Shown here: positions 35,538-44,744 of the stretch, piece after piece
Layout of the letters: every line of letters starts with the position of its first letter
Position numbering within the stretch: the stretch's first letter is position 1
Assembly: GCF_016616885.1 (NCBI RefSeq)
Contig: NZ_CP067102.1
Span: 4,492,501 to 4,556,500, forward strand
Source: Bradyrhizobium diazoefficiens
GTDB taxonomy: Bacteria > Pseudomonadota > Alphaproteobacteria > Rhizobiales > Xanthobacteraceae
Reading direction: 5' to 3'
DNA length: 64,000 nt
The notes under the pieces: model-generated
Told to the model about the DNA's origin: nothing
Database searches by the model: none
What the model saw: only the letters and a program-made list of their open reading frames with translations
Made by a program: the position numbers and the translations under genes

Positions 35538-38500
35538 TCACTTCGCCGCCCGCACCTCGACACTGCCCGTGCCGGTGCGGCCGTAGCGCGAGGGACTATA
35601 CATGTCCTCGACATAGGCCTGCGGCAGCACGTATTTGCCGGGCGAGACCACGCGCACGACATAGGCCACGGTGAAGACCGCCTTGGAGTCCGAGGCACGA
35701 TCGACCGCAGCAGTGAAGCGGTCGTCACGGAACTCGGTATCTACAGGCTCCTGCCCGTCCTCGATCCAGTCCAGCGTACCACTGTCGCCCGACGACACCA
35801 GCTTCGGGTTGTCGATCTCCAGTCCCGCCGGCAGATAGTCGGACACCATGATGTGGCCGTACTCGGGCTTCGCTTCCGTAATCTTCAACACCACGGCGAA
35901 GCGATCGTTCTGCTTCACCTTGCTGATGTCCGCCGGCTTGCCGTCGAGCGTGAAGTAGTTCCGCTCGATCTTGAAGCCATTCGACGCGGCCGGCTCTGGC
36001 GTGACCGGCGAGCCCGACACCGAGACCACCGCCTGCACCGGCGCATCGCCGGTGTTGGTGATCTTCAGCGGCTTGCCGCTCAGCGTGTCCGCCCTGTAGC
36101 TGCGGTAGAGCGCGGTCCTGATCGGCTGGCCGTCGACCTCCATCGAGAGGTTTTCCTTGGCCAGTGCCCGCGCCGCCAGCACCAGCCACGCATTCTCCTG
36201 CGTGGAGGTGTAGGGCGTGAGACCGCGCGCGGTCTCGACCCGTGCCACCGCCTGCGTCAGCGTCGCCTTCGGCGCGTTGCCTTCGCTCGCGAGCGAGACG
36301 AGTGCCGCGGCATCGCGGAGCTGCGAGCCGTAGTCGGTGCGGCCGAACTCCAGCACCGGCTTTGGCGCGAGGCTGTCGAGGGCTGCGCCATAGACCCGCT
36401 CCGCGCGGTTGCGGTCGCCGACGAGAGCCAGCGCCGCCGCGAGCTGAGATTTGGCGATCGGCGTCGCCAGATTGTTCAGCTTGGTATCGGCGAGATAGCG
36501 GAGATCGCCGATCGGCGCCGCGCCGTTGCGGGCGAGCACGTAGAGGCCGTAGGCGAGATCGCGGCCGCCGTCCTTCTCCGGCTCATTGCCGTTGACGACG
36601 GAGTTGCGGATGCGATCCAGCGCGTTCTTGAACAGCACGTCCGGCACCACAAAGCCCTTTTCACGGGCGCGGGTGAGGAAGTCCGTCACGTAGGCATCGA
36701 GCCAGGCATCGTCGCCGCCCGCCGACCACAGGCCGAACGAGCCGTTGGATCCTTGACGGGCCAGGAGCCGCTCGATGGCGTCACGGATGCGGCTATCGAC
36801 CTCGGTGTCCATGGCGAGATGCGCCCCGGCCGCGAGGTCGTTGACGTAGAGCAGCGGCATGGCGCGGCTCGTGATCTGCTCCGAGCAGCCATAGGGATAG
36901 CGGTCGAGCGCTTTCAGGATCGTCGCCGCATCGAGCGCGGTCGACAGGCTTGCCGAGACCGAGACGCTGCCGGTGCCTGGCACGAGGTCGGAGAACATGT
37001 CCGAGGTCAGCGTCAGGCTCTCGCCCTTCGCCAGCGTCCGGATCGAGCGCCGCGCCAGCACTTGCGTCGCCGCCTTGACGTCGAGCGCATAATGCCGCGC
37101 GAGCGCCAGGCCGTTCGGCCCCTTGATGTCGACGTCGAGCGTCGCCGGCCCCGCCGCGGTCGCGTCGATCGCAAGCGCGAACGAGTTGCGTTGCTTGGCG
37201 GCGAGCTTGACCGTGGTGGCGGGGTTGCCTGATATCTTCACCGGTCCGCCCGTCTTCACGTTGATGACGTAGTCGCCGGCCTGCCCCTCGACATTGTCGA
37301 TCTCGAGATTGACCGTGCCGTGGTCGCCATTGAGCAGGAAGCGCGGCAAGGTCGTGGTCAGCACGACGGGATCGCGGATCACGACGTCGGTATTGGCACG
37401 ACCAAGCTTGGTCGCGGTCCACGCCACCGCCATCACGCGCGCGGTGCCGGCGAACTCCGGAATGTCGAAGCTCACCTCGGCTGTGCCGTCTGGGCCAACC
37501 GTGACGATGCCCGAATAGAGCGCGAGCGGCTTCTGCGCGGGCGGCGAGCCCTGCAGCTCGGCAGCGCCGGCGTCGCCGCCGGATTTGATCTGTCCGCGCG
37601 TGCCCGACATGCCGTCGATCAGTTGCCCATAGAGATCGCGGATCTCCGCGCTCAGGCGGCGCTGGCCGAGATAATAATCATCCGGTGCCGGCGGCTTGTA
37701 ATTGGTGAGATTGAGGATGCCGACATCGACCGCTGATATCACGACCTTGGCGTCCTCGCCCGGATTGAGCCCGTCGAGCTTGACCGGAATCTTCAGCGTC
37801 GCGTTCGGACGGATCAACGCCGGCGGCGTCAGCTTCACCTGGAGCGTGCGCGTCTGCTTGTCGATCCCGAACCATTTCAGGCCGATCGCGCGACCCGGCA
37901 TGCGCTGGGCGGCCGCATCGAGCGGACGGCGCAGCGTCGCCACCACATAGGCGCCGGTGCCCCAGTCCTTGCCGACCGCGAGCTTCACCTGCGTGGTGCC
38001 TTCCTTAACGTCGATGGTCTGCGTTGTCAGTAGGCGATCGCCGAGAACGTTGACGGTGAGCTTGCCGGCGGAGCGGACGTTGACCGACACGGTCATGGTG
38101 TCGCCGGATGAGTATTGCGGCTTGTCGATCGAGGTCTCGAGCAGGTCCGGCGTATCGGCGCTGCCGTCGGAATACCAGCCGACGTCGAACTGCACCGAGG
38201 TCACCGGGCCGTCGGCGTCGTTCGACTTCACGTCCAGCCGGTAGCGGCCGGGCTGCGGTGCGAGCGCAATCCGCGACGGCTTGTCCGCCGCGATTGTGAC
38301 GTCACCGTCGGCGACGCGCGAGGTCGACTTGACCGGCTCGTACTCCCAGTAATTGTTCTGCCGATACCATTGGTAGCGCGACTCCATCTTCAAGAGCTCG
38401 TAGCGCAGACCGTCGCGCGGAAGCGTCTTGCCCTCGGGTGAGACGAACACGACATCGAACTCGGCCTTATCGCCCTCGGCGACGTTCTTGTCGCCGAACA

Positions 38501-40742
38501 GCGGCTTGATGCCGATCAGGGCAGTCGCCGGCGCGACCGGGAGCACGAGCTTGCGCTCGACGGCACGTCCCCCCGTCTCGACCATGCGGACGAAGATCTG
38601 CGCTTCCTGCGGACGCGTGGAGGCCGGCTGCTTCTCCAGCGTCACCGGGAAGGTCGCAATGCCATTGGCGTCGGCCTCCGGCAAGTTCTCCAGCGGCGTG
38701 CGCTCGTTCGAGGTGGTCTGTTCGTCATCGACGCCGAACTGGTAGCCGGCAAAGCCAGGGCGTTCGCTCGCGGGTGCGATCAGCATGTCGCCTTCGAGCT
38801 GGAGACCAGATGCGGGCGCGCCATAGAGGAAATGACCGTCCGCCTTAAGCTCCACAGGAGCGTTAGCTTTGATCAGCTTGTCCTTGGCGGACAAGTCGAA
38901 TTCGATCCTGTCGGGGACGTAGTCCTCGACCATAAAGGTGGTCTCGCCAACCGAATATCCCTTCGGATCGGTGAAGGCGCGCACCCGCCAAGTGCCGGTC
39001 GGAACCGCCGAGTTCAGCGGCACGGCAAGCGTGCGGCCACCGGCGCCCTGGTCGGCGAGCTGAGCGCGGCGGAATTCGACACCATCGGGACGCTCGATCA
39101 CCAGGGTCAGGGGCCCGCCGGTGACGGCCTTGCCCTGCCCGTCGCGCAAGAGCCCGGTGAGATAGACGGTCTCGCTGGAGCGGTAGACACCGCGCTCGGC
39201 ATAGACGAAGGCATCGGCGCCAACAGGCACCACGCGGCCCGCGACACCGCGGTCGGACAGATCAAAGGCCGAGGTCTTCAGGCTGAGGAAGGCGTAGTCG
39301 GCCTTCTCGCCGGTGACCGTCAGCATCGCCGGCGACAGGCCGCCCTCGCCGCGCGCGAGCCCCGCCTCGAACAGCACGTGGCCGGCATCGTCGGTCTTGC
39401 GCGTCGCCAAAATCTCGTTGTTGCGGGCGACCAGCCGCACCTCGGCTTTGCCGACCGGGTCGGTCGAGGCCAGCGAATTGACGAAGACATGAATGCCGTC
39501 ATTGCCGGAATAGGCGGTAACGCCGAGATCGGAGACGATGAACCATTGGGTGGCGAGCTGGTAATCGTCGTCGCTGCCCGCGCCCTTGGCCGCTGCCGTC
39601 ATCACATAGACGCCGGGCTGGAGCTCGCCCAGCGCCTGGTCGACCGGAAACGCCGTGATGACGTCCTGATTCAGCGTCATCGCGGTCGCGAGCTCGCCGG
39701 ACCACACTTTGACACCACGCTCGCCGCCGAGATCGCTGAGCTGGTATTTCGATAGCGTCTTCTGGAAGTCGCTGTCGACCACCGTGTTGATCAAATTGCG
39801 ATCGCCGATCCGGAACACGTTGACGGTGACCGCGGGCGTGTTGACGCTGATCACGGGAATGCCGCGCTGGCCAGTCCGCGGCAGCACATAGGCGCGGCTG
39901 GTGAAGCGCACGAACGGCTTGCGGTCGCGCACATAGACGTTGAACTCGGCCGATTTCGGCAGGCCTTCCTTTACGGTCGACGGCAGACCGGCGCGCAGAT
40001 TGATATTGTAGCGCTCGCCGTGCTTCAGTCCGTCGACGCAGAGCTGCTTGCCCTCGGCCGACAGTGCCGGCATGTCCTGGCCGGCGAGCGCAAGGAACGG
40101 CGCGAAGTCGGTGCGCTTGGCGAGCTCTTCCGAGAACTGGAAGCAGGCGCGCGGGCTCGCCGAATCCGAGTCCACGGTATAGTCGAGCAGCCGGAAGCCA
40201 TGCTCGTCGCGCAGCTTCTCGTAATTTCCGCGGACGTCGGCGACCTCGCGCATGTCGAGCGACAGCCGCAATGCGTCCAGCGCCGGCCGCCATAGCTTGC
40301 GTTCGGCGAGCGACTTGCCAAGCACGGCGAGCGCATCCGCCTCCTCGCCCGGATTGCCGGCGCGCATGTAGGCGATGTAGGCGGCGGTCGAGGCGCGCTC
40401 CAGCAGGAAGGTCTGCTCGCTCGAGCTCTTCGGCGTGATCTGGAAGATGACTTTTGCGAGCCGCAGCCAGTTGCCGGCGTCATCAGGCGTGACGGCGGCG
40501 ATCTGGCCGAGAACCGAGAGCCCGGTGCGGTAATCGCTGCGCTTGAAGGCGGCATCCGCGTCGGTACGCAAGGTCGCACCGGTCTTGGCGACCGGCCCGG
40601 CCTCGCTCTTGATCTGCGTCTCCAGCTTGATGGCGGAATCAGCGAGATCGTCGCGCTTGAACGCCTTATCGGCGGCCTGCGCGATGCTAAGGCCGAGCGC
40701 CAGCGCGGCGCAGAGGGTGACGGCGCGAACCAGACCGATCAT
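35538..40742 (-). CDS. bacterial alpha-2-macroglobulin family protein (YfhM-like)
   Basis: A 1734-residue periplasmic protein with a Sec signal (VTLCAALALGLSIAQA) and no lipobox. Known family features are many MG beta domains in the first two-thirds (APVELKADGHFLYG and EVSFDIPEFAG lie in these), a bait-like region, and a thioester domain. The thioester motif is intact as YPYGCSEQITS (Cys at about residue 1286). A helical barrel follows, then the C-terminal receptor-like part (VSDYLPAGLEIDNP). It is thought to trap foreign proteases in the periplasm while PBP1C, encoded next, repairs the wall. The frame extends 93 codons further upstream without coding character, so 40742 was chosen. Confidence 0.92.
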   Translation of the reverse strand: MIGLVRAVTLCAALALGLSIAQAADKAFKRDDLADSAIKLETQIKSEAGPVAKTGATLRTDADAAFKRSDYRTGLSVLGQIAAVTPDDAGNWLRLAKVIFQITPKSSSEQTFLLERASTAAYIAYMRAGNPGEEADALAVLGKSLAERKLWRPALDALRLSLDMREVADVRGNYEKLRDEHGFRLLDYTVDSDSASPRACFQFSEELAKRTDFAPFLALAGQDMPALSAEGKQLCVDGLKHGERYNINLRAGLPSTVKEGLPKSAEFNVYVRDRKPFVRFTSRAYVLPRTGQRGIPVISVNTPAVTVNVFRIGDRNLINTVVDSDFQKTLSKYQLSDLGGERGVKVWSGELATAMTLNQDVITAFPVDQALGELQPGVYVMTAAAKGAGSDDDYQLATQWFIVSDLGVTAYSGNDGIHVFVNSLASTDPVGKAEVRLVARNNEILATRKTDDAGHVLFEAGLARGEGGLSPAMLTVTGEKADYAFLSLKTSAFDLSDRGVAGRVVPVGADAFVYAERGVYRSSETVYLTGLLRDGQGKAVTGGPLTLVIERPDGVEFRRAQLADQGAGGRTLAVPLNSAVPTGTWRVRAFTDPKGYSVGETTFMVEDYVPDRIEFDLSAKDKLIKANAPVELKADGHFLYGAPASGLQLEGDMLIAPASERPGFAGYQFGVDDEQTTSNERTPLENLPEADANGIATFPVTLEKQPASTRPQEAQIFVRMVETGGRAVERKLVLPVAPATALIGIKPLFGDKNVAEGDKAEFDVVFVSPEGKTLPRDGLRYELLKMESRYQWYRQNNYWEYEPVKSTSRVADGDVTIAADKPSRIALAPQPGRYRLDVKSNDADGPVTSVQFDVGWYSDGSADTPDLLETSIDKPQYSSGDTMTVSVNVRSAGKLTVNVLGDRLLTTQTIDVKEGTTQVKLAVGKDWGTGAYVVATLRRPLDAAAQRMPGRAIGLKWFGIDKQTRTLQVKLTPPALIRPNATLKIPVKLDGLNPGEDAKVVISAVDVGILNLTNYKPPAPDDYYLGQRRLSAEIRDLYGQLIDGMSGTRGQIKSGGDAGAAELQGSPPAQKPLALYSGIVTVGPDGTAEVSFDIPEFAGTARVMAVAWTATKLGRANTDVVIRDPVVLTTTLPRFLLNGDHGTVNLEIDNVEGQAGDYVINVKTGGPVKISGNPATTVKLAAKQRNSFALAIDATAAGPATLDVDIKGPNGLALARHYALDVKAATQVLARRSIRTLAKGESLTLTSDMFSDLVPGTGSVSVSASLSTALDAATILKALDRYPYGCSEQITSRAMPLLYVNDLAAGAHLAMDTEVDSRIRDAIERLLARQGSNGSFGLWSAGGDDAWLDAYVTDFLTRAREKGFVVPDVLFKNALDRIRNSVVNGNEPEKDGGRDLAYGLYVLARNGAAPIGDLRYLADTKLNNLATPIAKSQLAAALALVGDRNRAERVYGAALDSLAPKPVLEFGRTDYGSQLRDAAALVSLASEGNAPKATLTQAVARVETARGLTPYTSTQENAWLVLAARALAKENLSMEVDGQPIRTALYRSYRADTLSGKPLKITNTGDAPVQAVVSVSGSPVTPEPAASNGFKIERNYFTLDGKPADISKVKQNDRFAVVLKITEAKPEYGHIMVSDYLPAGLEIDNPKLVSSGDSGTLDWIEDGQEPVDTEFRDDRFTAAVDRASDSKAVFTVAYVVRVVSPGKYVLPQAYVEDMYSPSRYGRTGTGSVEVRAAK

Positions 40743-41145
40743 GAAGGGACTCCCGGAAATCGCGGACGAACGCCGCGGCGGCGATAAAGTGCGCGGAAAG
40801 GTGACGGACTCATGGCGATGGAACCAAAGGTGCAAAACGTCGCATTCGCCATGGCAAGGCACGCCCAGAGGAGACCGATCGAGATATCGCAGCACACGCC
40901 GTCCTGTGGCGCAGCAATACCGGACCAATCGACCGGCGGCCGTGTCCCGGAAGCTAGTCAGCGCCCCCGGCGATGTGATCCATCGTCCAGTACGCTGCCG
41001 CTCAACCCGGCACCCTGACACTCCGCCGTTCCGCTTTGTCGCGGCATGGAGGAAAAGGGTTCGGTTCAGGCTTGGCGAAAGACCAGATTTTTCATATTGG
41101 CATGATATATGAACAGCCGGCCCCCAAACCGGGGCGGCCGAGGAC
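40743..41145. other. intergenic region, no gene seen
   Basis: About 400 bp upstream of the alpha-2-macroglobulin gene and before tRNA-Arg. It should hold the promoter of the A2M-pbpC operon on the minus strand and of the tRNA on the plus strand. A GC-rich hairpin-like stretch (CCGGCCCCCAAACCGGGGCGG) sits just before the tRNA, with arms GCCCCC/GGGGC. No coding frame stands out. Confidence 0.5.
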
Positions 41146-41222
41146 GGTCCCGTAGCTCAACTGGATAGAGCATCAGATTTCTACTCTGAGGGTTGCAGGT
41201 TCGATTCCTGCCGGGATCGCCA
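41146..41222 (+). tRNA. tRNA-Arg (TCT)
   Basis: A complete cloverleaf. The acceptor GGTCCCG pairs with CGGGATC, the anticodon stem is TCAGA/TCTGA with loop TTTCTAC giving TCT, the T-arm is GCAGGTTCGATTCCTGC, and CCA is encoded. Its 3' 49 bases are repeated exactly at 44745-44793, marking it as an integration target. Confidence 0.96.
41174..41222 (+). repeat. att-type direct repeat, tRNA-proximal copy
   Basis: The last 49 bases of tRNA-Arg, from the 3' side of the anticodon stem entry (CAGATTTCTAC) to CCA. They are identical to 44745-44793. The identity begins and ends sharply: the flanking bases CAT versus GGG on the left and CAA versus AGC on the right differ. Confidence 0.85.
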
Positions 41223-41388
41223 CAATTCCTTCAGCCAAATCAAACGCTTGATCTCAGTTCGCTTTCGTTCTCGACGTTCTTTGTGTGTTGCAAGCTGCTG
41301 CCATCTGCCACCATTGAAATCAACGACTTACGAAGTGATACCATTCGCTCCGCGCAACACGGACGCAACGTGGCTTTTCGCGCTTCGT

Positions 41389-41670
41389 TCACGACTTGGA
41401 TCGATGCGCCGTGATCGCGGGGTTGGCTACTCTCCGCAGCACGTACGTCACCTTGCCGGTCTGTCCACAGCTAGGACACTTGGGTTTCAGCACCGCCAAC
41501 AGGTCCGCAGGGAGGTCCTTGTAGTTTGTTATGGCGAGCTTGCCGCCATCGAAGCCTTCCAAGCTGTAGGACTCCCACAGACCGCTGTGTGGGGCGTCAT
41601 TCTCTCGGCACCGAAGCCGGCCCAGGTGACCACATTCGCAAACAAGAGCTTCATAAGTGCTTGTGGTCAT
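41389..41670 (-). CDS. hypothetical protein with zinc-ribbon-like cysteines, 93 aa
   Basis: The frame starts MTTSTYEALVCECGHLG and contains two cysteine pairs, CEC near residue 11 and CPSC near residue 66 (PKCPSCGQTGKVTYV). A further Cys at about 21 could complete a treble-clef or zinc-ribbon metal site. The middle (ESYSLEGFDGGKLAITN) reads as beta strands. No named family was recognised. It is the only minus-strand gene in the island. Confidence 0.6.
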   Translation of the reverse strand: MTTSTYEALVCECGHLGRLRCRENDAPHSGLWESYSLEGFDGGKLAITNYKDLPADLLAVLKPKCPSCGQTGKVTYVLRRVANPAITAHRSKS

Positions 41671-41788
41671 AGCTGGGTCGAGCCTCTGCCAAATATCCGG
41701 GGAAAACGAGTAAAGCGTACCTTACAACCGGCGGGCGTGTCTTCTACCCTTCTCTCCGAATCGTGGTGCAGCGAAGGGAAATTGCTCC

Positions 41789-42025
41789 GTGCCGGAAACT
41801 AACGATGTGGCGAGATTCTTCGAGCGGACATTGTACGGCAGGCAGACCGGCCGCCAACTGCTGCTGCGATCGGGCGCAGAAAGGCCGCGAGCTATTGCAA
41901 AATGCGAATGGTGCCGCGACCTGACATTTAGACCCGCGGATGAGCTGTCGAAGTCATCCGGCTTCAGTCAGGTTCTCAAGTCTGCAAGGCACCATGGATT
42001 TGCGATCGTCACGCAGTTGAATTAA
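41789..42025 (+). CDS. island hypothetical protein, 78 aa (GTG start)
   Basis: A GTG at 41789 starts VPETNDVARFFERTLYG... and the frame ends HGFAIVTQLN. One CxxC pair is visible (AKCEWCRDL, about residues 39-42), so a small metal site is possible. The sequence is basic, with many Arg/Lys, and lacks a membrane segment. It is 24 bp upstream of the next small gene and probably co-transcribed. The function is unknown. Confidence 0.5.
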   Translation: MPETNDVARFFERTLYGRQTGRQLLLRSGAERPRAIAKCEWCRDLTFRPADELSKSSGFSQVLKSARHHGFAIVTQLN

Positions 42026-42049
42026 CGCAGCACCCCCACAAAGGATAAT

Positions 42050-42322
42050 ATGGCAACGAGAATAGCCGTAGCTTGGTTGCTCGAACGCGACTGGCAAGTC
42101 TGGCAAGCACTCGATCGAGAGATGCCCGATTATCCACGCTGGCTCGCCAAAATTGAAGCCGCCATGAAACAGGTCAAGGCTTCAGGCGCTCAAACGGAGA
42201 AAATAGAAATTGATCCGGACACCTTCGTCGCGTGGTGCAAAGCGAATGAAAAGAAGGTCGGACGCGACTCGCGATCTCAATATGCCGCACAAATGTTGAT
42301 GCAGCGGCTTACGGCGCACTGA
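42050..42322 (+). CDS. island hypothetical protein, 90 aa
   Basis: The ATG at 42050 follows AAAGGATAAT. The sequence MATRIAVAWLLERDWQVWQALD... is Trp-rich at the N-terminus, then helical (WLAKIEAAMKQVKASGAQ). It ends with a basic helix (KKVGRDSRSQYAAQMLMQR). It is soluble and compact. The codon pattern is plausible for a real gene. No family was recognised. It is followed 4 bp later by a GTG-initiated membrane protein gene. Confidence 0.6.
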   Translation: MATRIAVAWLLERDWQVWQALDREMPDYPRWLAKIEAAMKQVKASGAQTEKIEIDPDTFVAWCKANEKKVGRDSRSQYAAQMLMQRLTAH

Positions 42323-42325
42323 CTA

Positions 42326-42529
42326 GTGGAAGCTCTCCGGCAAGTCTGGGAAATTATCCTGAGATCGCCGGAGGTCATTCGATCTCTGTTGCCTTGGGAT
42401 GTCGGACAATCTCAATGGCTGCTGTGGGGCAGCGTTGCGCTATTCGTCGTGGCCGCACGGATCCTCAGTAATCTCTTTGGATGGTTTTGCGGACGGCTCG
42501 TGGGTCGCCTTACCCAGCCTCGGCGGTAG
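42326..42529 (+). CDS. island small membrane protein, 67 aa (GTG start)
   Basis: A GTG directly after the preceding stop opens this frame: an amphipathic start (VEALRQVWEIILRSPEVIRS), then one clear transmembrane helix (WLLWGSVALFVVAARILSNL) and a basic C-terminus (GRLTQPRR), suggesting an N-out/C-in helper protein. The very short spacing implies translational coupling to the 90-residue protein upstream. The function is unknown. Confidence 0.45.
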   Translation: MEALRQVWEIILRSPEVIRSLLPWDVGQSQWLLWGSVALFVVAARILSNLFGWFCGRLVGRLTQPRR

Positions 42530-42542
42530 TGATGCACTCCCA

Positions 42543-42755
42543 ATGACCCAACGGAAGATGTCTCTCGGACCCAAGCTCCTCCTCATCTGGTGGATCATCG
42601 TGCTGGTCTTCGGCCTTCTCGGAAACCTCTCCATCGCAGTCACCGCGTTTAACTCGGGCAACTCAGCTCCGGGGTTGGTCTTCGGCGCGCTTGGAGTCGG
42701 CTGCGCGGTCATGCTCTACCGAACTTATATCTATCGAAACGACGTTCGGCACTGA
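42543..42755 (+). CDS. island small membrane protein, 70 aa
   Basis: The ATG at 42543 begins MTQRKMSLGPKLLLIWWIIV. Two hydrophobic helices (about residues 10-30 and 43-60, PGLVFGALGVGCAVMLY) are joined by a short polar loop, with a charged end (RTYIYRNDVRH). It lies 13 bp after the previous small gene and is probably the third member of the same transcript. No family was recognised. Confidence 0.5.
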   Translation: MTQRKMSLGPKLLLIWWIIVLVFGLLGNLSIAVTAFNSGNSAPGLVFGALGVGCAVMLYRTYIYRNDVRH

Positions 42756-43240
42756 AGCTGATCAGCGTGCCGCAGAGAGCGTTCAAAACCGGCTCCTAGG
42801 AGTGTAGAAGGAATGCCCTACTTTGCTTGCTCCCTGCTGCTGGAGGCAGGATCAGTAGTACGTCCCGGCAATTGGGGACGTATCGTCCGCCTTATCGGTA
42901 ACAGACACACGGAGTGGCCCCGAGAGACCATCCTGGAGGAAGTCAGGGCAAAAGAGTTTCCCGCCCTTCCATCGCGCTTCGACTGCGCCTTCGTCATAGA
43001 CGCGGAAGAAGAAGCTCGGTTCTATTTTTCTAAGTTCGCTCCACTGGCGGTTCTTTACGAAGTAGCGCTTATTGGTCCGGCCGCGAAATCGCACGAAGCA
43101 GATTGGAAGGGCACCGGACCTTACGACGACACAAAAGAATGGGCGCGGCGCTACTGGCGCGGTGATGTCATGCCCCATCCAGAGACGCACATGAGGCTTC
43201 GCGAGGGTCGTGTCCCAGCTGATGGTGTAGCTCGGTAGAG

Positions 43241-43295
43241 CAAAGCCGTCCGCACGCGCGCCCCCACATAGCGCCGTAGCGGGCGGACGGCTTTG
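43241..43295. repeat. 13-bp perfect stem in the IS leader
   Basis: CAAAGCCGTCCGC (43241-43253) and GCGGACGGCTTTG (43283-43295) are exact complements with a 29-base loop. They lie between the left end of the IS and the transposase ATG. Such leader hairpins in insertion sequences can stop transcription entering from outside or hide the ribosome-binding site. The same structure is in the second copy. Confidence 0.6.
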
Positions 43296-43362
43296 CGGTG
43301 GTCATCGATGATTCGTCGGTAGGGTCGGGTTGCTGACACCAACCTGATTCGAGGAACCACCG

Positions 43363-44562
43363 ATGACCGACGAGATGATGAACCTGCGCGCGCTCATGGA
43401 GAAGACCCCTGATGCCGATCTGTTGCGCGAGATGATCGGCTTTGCGGCCCAGCGGCTGATGGAGCTGGAAGTCGAAGGCCAGACCGGAGCGGGCTATGGC
43501 GAGAAGAACCCCGAACGTCTGGCCCAGCGCAACGGCTACCGCGACCGGATCTGGGAGACCCGCGCCGGCGCAGTTGAGCTGCGTATTCCCAAGCTGCGCA
43601 AGGGCTCCTACTTCCCGGGCTTCCTGGAGCCACGCCGCATGGCCGAGAAGGCGCTGACCGCCGTGGTGCAGGAAGCCTATGTGCAGGGCGTCTCGACCCG
43701 CTCGGTGGACGACCTCGTGCAGGCCATGGGCATGACCGGCATCTCGAAGAGCCAGGTGAGCCGGCTGTGCGGCGAGATCGACGACAAGGTGAAGGCCTTC
43801 CTCGCCCGGCCGATCGAGGGCGACTGGCCATATCTGTGGATCGACGCCACCTACGTGAAGGTGCGCCAAAATGGCCGCATCGTCTCGGTCGCGGTGATTA
43901 TCGCGGTCGGCGTCAACAGTGACGGCCGCCGCGAAGTGCTCGGCATGGACATCGGTCCCTCCGAAGCCGAGACGTTCTGGACGGCATTCCTGCGCAAGCT
44001 TGCTCGCCGCGGCCTGCGTGGCGTCAAGCTGGTCGTCTCCGACGCTCACGAGGGCATCAAGGCCACCGTCGCCAAGGTGCTCAACGCCACCTGGCAGCGT
44101 TGCCGCGTCCACTTCATGCGCAACGCGCTGGCGCATGCCGGCAAGAGTGGGCGGCGCGTCGTCTCCGCCTTCATTGCCACCGCGTTCGCCCAGGACGATG
44201 CCGAGGCCGCGCGAACCCAATGGCGGAAGGTCGCCGATCAACTCCGCCCCAAGCTGCCCAAGCTGGCCGGCTTCCTCGACGAAGCGGAGACCGATGTGCT
44301 GGCCTACATGACATTCCCGCCGCAGCATCGAACCAAGCTGCACTCGACCAACCCGATCGAGCGCCTCAACGGCGAGATCAAGCGGCGCACCGAGGTGGTC
44401 GGCATCTTCCCCAACGAGGATGCCATCGTCCGCCTCATCGGCGCGATCCTGCTCGAGCAGAACGATGAATGGGCCGTCCAGCGCGCCCGCTACATGACGC
44501 TGGAAACCATCGCGCCGTTGAGCGATGATCCAACCGTCAGCTTTCCGGCTATCGCCAGCTGA
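43363..44562 (+). CDS. IS256-family transposase
   Basis: A 399-residue DDE transposase of the IS256/mutator class. The N-terminal region includes [18 protein letters not shown]. Catalytic blocks are [11 protein letters not shown] (first Asp), [15 protein letters not shown] (second Asp), the [12 protein letters not shown] motif and [17 protein letters not shown] (Glu). It looks intact and is the full length for the family, so the element may still be active. GAGGAACCACCG precedes the ATG. Confidence 0.93.
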   Translation: MTDEMMNLRALMEKTPDADLLREMIGFAAQRLMELEVEGQTGAGYGEKNPERLAQRNGYRDRIWETRAGAVELRIPKLRKGSYFPGFLEPRRMAEKALTAVVQEAYVQGVSTRSVDDLVQAMGMTGISKSQVSRLCGEIDDKVKAFLARPIEGDWPYLWIDATYVKVRQNGRIVSVAVIIAVGVNSDGRREVLGMDIGPSEAETFWTAFLRKLARRGLRGVKLVVSDAHEGIKATVAKVLNATWQRCRVHFMRNALAHAGKSGRRVVSAFIATAFAQDDAEAARTQWRKVADQLRPKLPKLAGFLDEAETDVLAYMTFPPQHRTKLHSTNPIERLNGEIKRRTEVVGIFPNEDAIVRLIGAILLEQNDEWAVQRARYMTLETIAPLSDDPTVSFPAIAS

Positions 44563-44744
44563 CCAGTCCGGCCCTTGCCGGCGAACGCGGTGTCCCACCG
44601 CCAGTTACACCACTCCCTGGGACACGATCTTCGCGAGCGACTTACGATGTCTCGGCTGCGCATCGTCAATCAACTGACGTAGTTGCGGTCGCAACACCAC
44701 TGCAACACGATGGCCGCAACCCATTGATACTATTATGCGTCGGG

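Larger units (their letters stand above)
43206..44629 (+). mobile_element. IS256-family insertion sequence, complete copy (1424 bp)
   Basis: The terminal inverted repeats are GGTCGTGTCCCAG at the left and, read on the other strand, GATCGTGTCCCAG at the right; the similarity extends through TGGTGTA. The element is flanked by an exact 8-bp target duplication TTCGCGAG (43198-43205 and 44630-44637). It contains one transposase gene. A second copy with the same left 239 bp begins at 63762. Confidence 0.9.
42813..44682 (+). pseudogene. DUF2441-like gene interrupted by an IS256-family element
   Basis: The frame starts MPYFACSLLLEAGSVVRPGNWGRIV (GSVVRPGNWGRIV is its clearest block) and continues EFPALPSRFDCAFV, AVLYEVALIGPAA, DWARRYWRG-like EWARRYWRGD. 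This resembles DUF2441-type proteins; the match is from memory and tentative. At 43206 the IS begins, so the present product ends in IS-encoded residues at 43238. Removing the IS and one 8-bp target copy restores the frame across 43205/44638 for 14 more codons to a TAG at 44680-44682, giving 145 residues. The insertion removes only the last 14 residues, so partial function might persist. Confidence 0.7.

Noticed and set aside
31526..35586. Plus-strand frames of 593 and 771 codons
   Set aside because: Antisense shadows of the ArnT-like and pbpC genes, made of low-complexity Arg/Gln/Asp residues.
41223..41800. A decayed integrase next to the tRNA
   Set aside because: Plus-strand frames here have no tyrosine-recombinase motifs; they are shadows of the zinc-ribbon-like gene.
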